Positions 1 to 9,600 of a stretch of DNA of 13,228 nt are shown here, in pieces. The notes beneath the pieces were generated by a model. That model saw nothing but the letters and a program-made list of their open reading frames with translations. It was not told where the DNA came from and searched no databases. The stretch spans positions 1-13,228 of the forward strand of contig JAOXYC010175692.1 of NCBI GenBank assembly GCA_028565715.1, read 5' to 3'. The translations under genes and the position numbers were made by a program. Each line of letters begins with the position of its first letter. The first letter of the stretch is position 1. Source of the DNA: Phoronis pallida (lineage: Eukaryota > Phoronida > Phoronidae).

Positions 1-501
1 TTTTAAGAATCAAGCCTTCTCACGCTCCAAAGTTGTATCACGCTGTTATTCCTAAATGCACGTTTTGCATTTCTGAACTTGCCAGTTCTGAAAATTTTAA
101 CACTTAAGAATTTTTTTTTTCAATTTAAATGATAGTTCGCCACTAATAGCATTTGGCTTATTAGTTGTGCATTGAAAAATGATCATTTGTTTTTAAATTT
201 AAAAGATTAAGCTTACAAGAATTGTAACACTCAAATGCCAATTAATTTAAGATATTTAAATCTAAATAAATATATTATTCCTGAAATTGATCTTTTTTGT
301 AGCAAAAAACATTCATGAAATATTTATCATAATTTGATACTTATTTGATGTTTTTATGAGTTTAACTGCTGAACTTTTAAATTCTGTTGTACATAACTGA
401 TTGAGAAATCAAGGAAGGGAATTATGGTCTCAAAAAATTGGAAGATTACCATTGCATCTACAAAGCATTAATTTGAATCTCACCTTTGACCTCCCCCACA
501 G
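1..501 (+). other. 3' end of an upstream CADPS intron
   Basis: AT-rich non-coding sequence running into the acceptor CCCCCACAG at 493-501. No convincing open frame, tRNA-like sequence or repeat is visible. The preceding exon lies outside the window. Confidence 0.8.
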
Positions 502-658
502 GCATTTGCATGGTTCAGTGATTTGTTAGTGGAGCATGCTGAGATATTTTGGTCACTATTTTCCGTGGACATGGATGCCGTACTAGAGTGCCAACTGCCA
601 GATACATGGGACAGCTTCCCACTCTTTCAACTGTTGAATGATTATCTTAGACAGGATC
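502..658 (+). CDS. CADPS: CADPS exon a (first exon in window)
   Basis: This exon encodes residues 1-52 of the visible protein plus one base of residue 53. It opens in phase 0 after acceptor AG 500-501, with a polypyrimidine tract upstream, and reads [13 protein letters not shown], then [19 protein letters not shown], a strongly conserved CADPS block in the MUN-region helices. The donor is GATC|GTAAGT at 659, near consensus. The last ~34 bases of the exon, with the donor, are repeated several times in the following intron. Reading past the donor gives KSSF and a stop, so the splice is required. Confidence 0.96.
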
Positions 659-3600
659 GTAAGTCTTCATTTTGATATTGTTCAGTAAATGGAATCTTTC
701 AACTGTTGAATGATCATCTTAGACAGGATCGTAAGTCTTCATTTTGAAATTGTAAACTGAATGAAATATTTCAACTGTTGGAATTTTTTAATTGTTGAAT
801 GAGAATCTTAAACAAGATCGTAAGTCTTCATTTTGAAATTGTACAGTGTATGAAATTTTTCAACTGATGAATGATTATCTTAAAAAAGATTCTAAGTTTT
901 CATTTTGAAATTGTCCAGTAAATAAAATCAGCTGCAAGACACTGAATTCTTTCAACTGTTGAATGATTATTTAAAGATAAGTTGGTTAGTCTTCATTTTG
1001 AAATTATAACAGTGAATGAAATCTTTCAACTGTTGAATGATTATCTTATACAGGACTGTAAGTCTTTATTTTGAAATTGTTCAGTAAATTAAATCACCTG
1101 CAAAACACCACATCATCTAAAAATTAAATGTAACCCAACATTAATTATAAAGGACTCATAAAAATAAACGATGTCGAGTTCAGTATAAGTGAACTGTGGT
1201 TTCAGGTTCAGCAATGTAAAATAAGGAAGGAATTATCAATTTTCACTGTACCAAACAGAATTTTTCATTTGTAAGCCTACCATACATTCATTCTTAACGA
1301 CCCATTGAATCACCTGTTGCTACTCAGTTTTCACTCACATAAACCACCAAATCCCCCACACAAATGTAAAAGTCACCTACATGAACAAAATGTTATTCCC
1401 ACAAACCACCTGTTGACATGCTGCATGGACAACATCCTGATAATTTTACATAACAAGGAACAACGTCGGACAACTTTCCATTCTTTCAGCTGTTGAATAA
1501 CTGATTGAATGAAATTTTCAACTTTTCTTAGATTGGAACTTTTTAGCAGTTTCAGCAAGGTATAAAATTGAACGAAAACTGTTTCAAAAGGCTAATAAAT
1601 TCTTCATAATAAATATATTATCACTGCTGTGACAACCATTAATTATAATGAAAACTGAAATTGAGTAAAAAAAAATGCTGTTCCTGTCATGGTTGTCTCA
1701 ATAGCTCAGCAAGTCTCAGACTCAGTTTCCGATTCCCGGCTTTAGCCTGAAGAAAATGACTTTTATTATTTCAGAGAGTTTACGAGGTGGTCGTTTTCAC
1801 ATGCATCTGCGTGATGTCTTTGCTCCCCAAGTGATCCGTTACGTCGACCTTATGGAGTCTTCCATAGCTCAGTCTATACATCGAGGGTTTGAACGGGAGA
1901 GATGGGAGTTACAAGGGTAAGACAGACTATTCCTAGGGGTAACCTGTTAAGCCTGGGTCTCACTATTGGGCTGCAAAAATACGGTGGAAATTTGGGGATG
2001 TGGGCTTGGTTGTGAGCAATTCATGGTGGTCAGACGAATTGCTCCCGATCAAATTCAAAATTTGTGTTAAAATAAGTCAAAGTGAGCCCAAGGTTACACT
2101 TTCAATGGGGTCAGAGTTTTCATTGTTCTAGTCAGAAATAAACATATATCATCTATCTGGTAGGTGTATGCAAGAAATTGAACCAAATACTGCAGGCCCG
2201 TAGCCAGGGGGGGTGCGGTGGGTGTGAACGAACCCCCCCTCCCGACCCGAGGGTCCGTCCAACAAAACACACAAAAAATAAAAACCAAACAGCCGACCGA
2301 AGGTCCGCCCAATCAAACACAAAATATAAAAACCAAACATCCGACGGCGAGGGTCCACCCAACCTGGTGTTTTTGCCCAACCAAACACAATTTTTTTTAA
2401 AAAAAACCCGACCAACTCGATACGAAGGGTCGATGTAAGTATCAATGTACCACAATGCCCGTAGCTAGCAGGGGGACAGGGGGGCAACTGCCCCCCAGAT
2501 ATTTTAGGAAGTGCCTTTTTGGATGGATATACGGGTACCAGTTGCAAGTGCCTTTTTTGTTGGAAATACCAGTCGCAAGTGCCTTTTGACTGTGACGGAA
2601 ATACCAGTTGCAAGTGCCTTTTTTGTTAGAAATATTGAGTTTCCTTCGTTTAACCTGAATTTTTTTTTGCCTCGCTCCGCTCGGCGAGAATTTACGTTTG
2701 CCCCAAACAGTAAATATGGCTCGAACACTCATAATGGCCCCTTTTCCACCGATTGCACCCCAGACATTAACAGCTAAGCTACGGCTATGTAAGCTCGACT
2801 CAAAGTATATCGGATGGTCTTAAAAAAAAATTCTATTATTTGAGGTTGAATATTTCTTGTCTTATTTCACCCGATTGAGTTCGTCGAAAGCCATGAAACT
2901 AAAAAGATAATTCCCCGGTGCTTACTAATACATGTTTTCTTTATCAAGTCGCACTGTATATTTTTTCAAGGAATTAGTATAGTGACTGAACCGCCAATCG
3001 TTGGTCCACTTCATGGGGATTCGCTCCCACCCAATTTGATACCTGGCTACGGGCCTGTACTGGACTTTTACTTACTATGTAAACTAATGAAGCACTTATC
3101 TCAAGGACTTCAAACTGACTAATGTTTTCCAGTCTTACCAAATAATTGGTGGAGAATCGGTAAAACTGCACTGTGGGTCATATTGGGAAACATCTAGTCA
3201 GCTTGAACTCCCTTGTGATGATTACACTACGGAGTGGCTTCAGTATTTGATTTCATTTCCTCATATCATCCATCTAGTTGTAGAAGACATTTTTTTAAGT
3301 TAAAAAAGTGAGGATAATAGAATCATTGGCTTAGTACAGTTATTATAGAAAGTTGTTGATGAACCATTTAAAATGTTAAATTTAGAAAAAAGAAAAATTC
3401 GGAACTAGACTGGGAATCAAACCCAGGTCTCCCTGATTGCTGGTCAGGATCCTTACTCTTCTATTCCGCATACATTGATTCGACATGTATTCAAATAAAA
3501 TGTTCAATGCAAACTCTATCTGGCATTGCAGAAGTGGGTGTAAAACTTCCGAAGATATGCTGTGGAAGTTGGACGCCCTACAGTCATTTATCCGGGAACT

Positions 3601-6600
3601 CCACTGGCCGGATGAAGTGTTCGCTGACCATCTTGACCAGAGATTGAAATTAATGGCAGCTGATATGATTGAAGCAGCCGCGTCAAGGTTTGTTGAAACA
3701 TGAAAAAAGTGGTAATTATTAGTATTACATTAAATTTTAAATCTAAATTTGATTATAGTTTAAGTTACTATGATAAACTTTCTTTTCAAATATCATTTAG
3801 CTTGTATCCTACATGATTTGGTAACAAACTAGATGCTTTAGTTTCTAAATCTTTTTTATTTGACGTAAAACTATGGAAAACAGCGAAGTTGTGTGTTAAA
3901 AATCTAAACTACACTCTTTCAAAAGAACTGCACTGGGGCTGCTTCCAATAAAATAATCAAATGGGAATTTCCCTTGCATCTTCTCTCCCATCAAATTTAT
4001 ATTTTATCCTTTTTAAAATTAGTTTCTCAGCCTGAGAATTTGGAAATATTCACAAATTACGACTGTAACAAGCATTTTCTGGTGCAATCATATTTTGAAA
4101 GCATTTTATCAGTTTATACTTATTTGCACATTTTATATAATATAAAAAGGGGCAATAATGATTATTCTTTTAATATTTAATTATATATGAACTTTGTTAA
4201 TTTCTCAAATCTTTTCTGTTTTCTCCTCAGGACTATGAAATTCTTTGAACTCTGGATGAGGAAGGGTAGTAAGGGTGCAGACTACGTCGTGTTCAGTGAA
4301 ATTTGTGTGATGGTTAATGTTATCTTGGACTATAGAAACCAGTCGGTGAAACTATGTGCATGGGGTAGCATGGATATGGTAGGTTGAATATCATTGTGAT
4401 TTTTTCTTTGTGATTTTTCAGGTTAATGCCCAAATGTCTTCTTTAGTACATAATTTTGGTTCATGCCCATATTGTCATCTATATTATCGTTGTTCTGGTT
4501 ATCACCAAGATTGTCTATTAACTATGGTAACAGCCCTGTCGGAGGATTGTCGTCCGTATAACCAATTATTCTGGTAAACGGCCGCCATCATTTGGCATGG
4601 GCTGTTAACTATATGTTGTACAGTGATGAAGCTTTTTTGTCAATTTGGTGTAGTAAACATTAAAGCGCTTGTTACCACAACTTTGATTGTGATTTTCTGA
4701 CAAATGGTGAGTTTTGTCAAATTTTGCAATTTTGAAATTATACATTGTCAAGTCATTATGAAAGAGGCTCCTCTATCCTCTTGTGAACTTGGTTCCTCTA
4801 TCCAAGGTATTCATTCAAAGGGAAATTATTCTCTGTTTAGCTTGTGATCATCGAATTTATGTTTTAGATGGATTCAAATTCTAATGTTTGCCAGTGGGTG
4901 AGCGGGTTTTGCTACTAACAAATTATGAAAATTATGCTCAAATTGAAAGCTGGTTTGTCTTTCTGATCAAATTAATTTAGTTTTTCAAACTAATTGCTAG
5001 CGAAATTTAGATAAGATTTTAGAATTGTGAGTGGGATTATTAACATACAAATTTAGCTTTTGCCTTGATTTTTTCAAATTTTTATCCTGACCCATCCCTT
5101 GGCTGGAAAAATTATTCTTCCCCATTGTATTAAATAACGTAATTATTTATTATTTCTAATCGGTAATTGCAACATAATTTTAAAGGACGTTATGTTTTTG
5201 ATGTTTTCTTTAGGCATGTTGTGCCATAGCAAATTGGCATTTGTTGAAATCAATAAGTTTTTGTATCTATGAAAAATCCATTGTTTTTTTACCCCAAATC
5301 CTTTGAAAATGATTTAAATTTTCACTGTTTCGCAACCATAAAGATCAAGGTAATTTGATTGAATTGATTGATCTATATGATATGAAGCGTGTGCGCTTTG
5401 TGTGATTAAGGAGGTCCATTTCACAAAAGTTGACCTTTGACTTAAGTCGAAAAGTTTGTCATTTGCACAAAAATAACATTTTCTAAAAATAATTCCTTAA
5501 TTTTTGTCAGAAAATTCTATTTAAAGATTTTGAGTGTTATCAACAAACGTTTGATAAACAATAAATTAACAAAACCAATTTGTGTCACAATGACAATGAG
5601 GTATTGGACTTGTCAAAATCAACTTTAATGAAAAGGACCCCTGTTTATCTTCTTGCAATAAACGATCATTCTAAATCTTTCCCTTCCCAACCGAATCTGC
5701 AATCGTTTGCTGTGTGCAATGCATCCTGTTCGAATATTTCTTTTCAGAAATGTTTAATCTTCACGGGTAAGAGACTATACCTTTACAAACTTGGATCAGC
5801 CACACTTATCTCAGATTACCTTGACTAACAGCTTTATCATCCTTGATCACCACACAATCAGATCCACAAACAGTGATTTTCTTTACTAACAACTTTGGTT
5901 AGTGAAGATAATGATCGTGAATCTGATGATTAACTGTGTGGTGATCATAGATGTTAAAACTGTTAGTCAAGCTAATTGGATATGAGTGAGGCTGATCTAA
6001 CTTTGCGAAGATGTTTCCTACCCCTGATGTTAATAATCGAGCCTTGAGTTACTTTAAGAGTGTTTTTCAGACACCAAAAACTTTAGGTGATTGGTATACT
6101 TTTTAATTTCATCATTTCTAACATAAGACCTGTTAATTAGCATGATCTATGAATTTACTGCAACATTTGAGATACATTAACTTTCTGAACTACTATTTCC
6201 ATTAGGCATTTTTATATCACAGAGATTTTCACTTTAAAGCACTGGTAGCAAAGTCGGTTATAAAGTGTAATACCATCTCGAGGTTTTTAACATTTGAGAT
6301 TTTTACAAAAAATGTTCAAATATGTGCTTCATACTAGTTAAAGATACGGTCTACTCGTTGGTGAGGATCTGGGGTCAACCTAAAATGTGTAAATTTCGAA
6401 AACCTTCTCGTACGAGAGGGTTTTTTGGATACAAAGATCTCAAATTTACCCCTTTACCGATTTCTTAGACTTTTTGACTATGATTCAGGTTAGAGATACT
6501 GTCTCCTCGTTGGTGAGGATCTGGGGTCAAAATTCAAATCAACTAGAAGTTTTGTGTATAAGTCCTGTGATGAATATAATTAACCTGCGTCATAGTCAAA

Positions 6601-9600
6601 AAAATCGGTCAAGGGGTAAATTTGAGATCTTTGTATCCAATAACAAAACCTTCTCGTATGAGAAGGTTTTCAAAATTTACACTTTTTAGGATAAAAAGCT
6701 CAAATTTACCCCTTTACCGATTTTTTGAATTTTTTCACTAAGATGCAGGTTAAATATATTCATCAAAGGACTCGTACACACAATTTCTAGTTGATTTGAA
6801 TTTTGACCCCAGATCTTCACCAACAAGGAGACAGTATCTTTTATTATATTCATCAACGGATTCATACACAACATTTCTAGTCGATTTGAATTTTGACCAC
6901 AGATCCTCACCAAGGAGACCGTATCTTTCACTATTTTAAACTTTGGAATAATGAATCACGGAAGTCAAAACATGTTTAAAAATGGACAGTAATTTTCTTC
7001 AGAATTGCATAAAAATGTCAAGAATGTGTGATGGACCCTTTTCACACTTTCTGTAATTAGTGACTTCTCTAACTGTAAGCAAAAATTTAATTCAAAGACG
7101 TGAGATTTTTTACATGCTGGATATTCACAGTGTGAGATTTGCATAGGAAAGAAAATGAAAAATCAAATGTATTGGAAAGTTTTCTTTCAAAAACAGGGCT
7201 CACTGTATTATCATAATGACAGAGTGTAAAACAGGTCTATTGCAGTCTAATCACTGGTTCTTAACCCCATTGTGTGGCATCGAACTGTGACATGATAAAG
7301 TGTAGGTGTAGCAATGATTTCTTCCTGTCTCCTTGTCAATTGGTGTGAGCGGTCACAATATCATGCCAAAACCTGAACATTTTTTGTTGTGCGGCATTGA
7401 GAGGCGACACAATAAATGTTCAGGTGCGGACATGATATTGCGACTGCTCCTACCAATTGACGAGGAAACGGGAAGAAATCATTGCGCCACCTGCATGTTT
7501 ATCATGTCGCAGTTCGATGCCGTACAACGGGGTAATGACACCCAGTGCTAATCTTGACTTGAGATTCAAAGTTCTTTGATTGTCAATCCTTGTTGCTAGA
7601 TTCAAATTTAACCATAAAGAATATAAGTTTCAGTAAAATTCCAACCTCAATCCCCTGCCATCATCAGGCTATCATTTCATGTTATTCCCACAGCACCAGT
7701 ACCACACACGTATTGATGAACTGTTAGAAAAGATACAGATACAGATGTTACGTGGAATCACTGACAAACTGCTCAGTGTTCTGGATAATGTTCTGAGTAA
7801 ACTATCACGTTACGACGAGGGGTCCTTCTTTTCTTCGCTTCTTTCCCTCACGGTATGGTAGCACTTGACCCCATTTGGTATTCATTTAAAGTACTTAAAG
7901 CTTATGAATGTGAAATAATCAACTATTGAATAAGATCAATTAGGTAATGCATAATATCAGAAATTTTTAATAAAAATAAACAATAGGTTCAATCTGAACA
8001 TTTTGATAAGTTGAAATGAAAGTTAACATCTTTGTTTATAATTAAAATGTAGTTGTTTATCCATCAGTATAATTCATAACAATTTTATTCATCTGTGTAA
8101 CTATCTGAATTATTTTTCATAGAATGTGTTGTTTATTACAGAAACCAACGAATGAGCTTGGGAAAGAATATGTCAGTTTCATGCGGGTTAACTTGGACAT
8201 GTTGAGGCAGAAAATAGTGGATGAGATATATGTCCTGAGTATAATGGGGGTAAGTGTTGCCATGGGAACATAAAATAGTAAATCCTCCTTTGAGGCTAAA
8301 TTAGGCACAAAGGGCATGATGCTATCCCAGTTTCTGTAGACTGAGCGAATGAGAGTTGGGAAACGCAGGTTACTTCCCAACTGTAACCAGTACTCATTCC
8401 CAGCTGAGGGGACTGGAACGTTGCCAGTAGTGTCTTGTTCGAAGATACAACACAATGCCAGAGCAGAGTTTGAGCTCACAACCTCTTGATTTCAAATCTG
8501 AAGCTCTACCAATTGAGCTTATCCACCCGGCAATAATTGTTCCACACTCTGCACTGGGGCAGCAAATTTGCATTATTCTGTTCATGGCTGTTAGAGACAT
8601 AAATATTTCAATACATATGAGACTTTGAAAAAATGTGTCATTGAATGATTTTTACCAGGGTATGATTAATACTGCTTCATTAAATGGTTGTATGCTTATG
8701 TCTCCAGGAGTGGTATTCTCAACAAATGAAGCGGATATGTGAATGGTTGACTGATCGACTTGACCTCTCCTTACACCCTTACCAACTTACATGTCTAGCT
8801 AACATCATCAGGGTAAGCTCAAATATCTGCCATGTCAATGACTGCACAGTGTACATTTCAAGCAATTTCAGAGATGTGATTTTGATTATATTTGGCACAA
8901 GTTTTTCTTGTGTCCGTTGTCTCAAGTCAGTTTCAGGGATGTTTTTCTCAACCCAACCCCCATGTGACAATGAAATTTGAATTTGGTATTCCGATGGCAA
9001 ATTTTCTTGAAGGCAAACATCAAATATTGTTTGGCTTTGCCTAAATCAGAAATATTGTAGTCTTTAACTTTGAATGTTAATGAAATATTCTTAGTTAATA
9101 CAGAACTGGTTGAAAACCCGACTTGAATCGTTGTTGACCATCTTTTTATGCGTCCACTTGTGGTCGCATATTGTAGCCTGTCCGTTGGTCGGTCCGTCTG
9201 TCCGTCCGTCCGTCCACAATTGCTTGTTCACCATTTTTCTCGAAAACCGCTCAACGGATTTCGACGAAACTTGGCACACATGTTCCTTGGGTAAATGCGC
9301 CAGCACCAGTTGCCACGTCTACCGTAACTTCCCCTGGTGGCATAATTAGTTCGGAAATTGACAATTGCTTGTTCGCACTTTTTCTCAAAAACCAATCAAC
9401 AGATTTTGACGAAACTTGGCACATATGTTTACTAAGTCAACACGCCTGCACCAGTTGCTTTTCGGGTCGACACGTCTACCCCAACTCCCCCTGGTGGTAG
9501 AATTAGTTTGGAAATCAACTATTGTTTGTTCAACCTTTTTTTCCATCAATTTCATAAACATTGCGTTGCACTTGCCGTGGACGCATTTGTTTAGCGTAGG

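Larger units (their letters stand above)
2193..3057. mobile_element. Non-autonomous DNA transposon (MITE) with 16-bp perfect TIRs
   Basis: The left end CAGGCCCGTAGCCAGG (2193-2208) and right end CCTGGCTACGGGCCTG (3042-3057) are exact reverse complements. They are flanked by a direct duplication TACTG at 2188-2192 and 3058-3062, consistent with a 5-bp target-site duplication. The 865-bp interior has no transposase-like frame; the open frames it gives are low-complexity readings of repeats. A C-A-G start is common in hAT-type ends, but the family is not settled from the ends alone. It contains a 50-bp tandem array near the left end and a probable nested element, and lies wholly inside a CADPS intron. 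Confidence 0.9.
4379..7693 (+). other. Largest CADPS intron, rich in foldbacks
   Basis: The intron is 3315 bp, between donor ATG|GTAGGT and acceptor TTATTCCCACAG. It contains at least four separate long inverted repeats, listed individually. The stretches 4620-5745, 6038-6334 and 6934-7250 are AT-rich with no gene, tRNA-like sequence or repeat that I can support. The open frames at 5580-5828, 6474-6931 and 7333-7551 are readings of foldback arms. Confidence 0.8.

Noticed and set aside
1305-1558. Short open frames on both strands in the intron between exons a and b
   Set aside because: About 60 codons each, low complexity, no family similarity, and unremarkable for chance.
1699-1742. tRNA-like fragment
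   Set aside because: Box-A-like and box-B-like words are present but spaced too closely for a cloverleaf; too weak to call.
2149-2613. Minus-strand 154-codon open frame
   Set aside because: It lies on the MITE's tandem arrays and reads as repeated low-complexity peptides; overlapping frames on both strands are equally open. No transposase motif is visible.
7333-7551. 72-codon plus-strand open frame
   Set aside because: It coincides with a long hairpin, so the frame reflects the palindrome; no family match.
7853-8141. Hidden microexon for the vertebrate-type segment
   Set aside because: No AG...GT pair encloses an in-phase open stretch resembling it, and the flanking exons join in phase without it.
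8117-8479. Minus-strand 120-codon open frame
   Set aside because: It is antisense to CADPS exon f and runs into the tRNA-derived SINE; no protein family is recognised.
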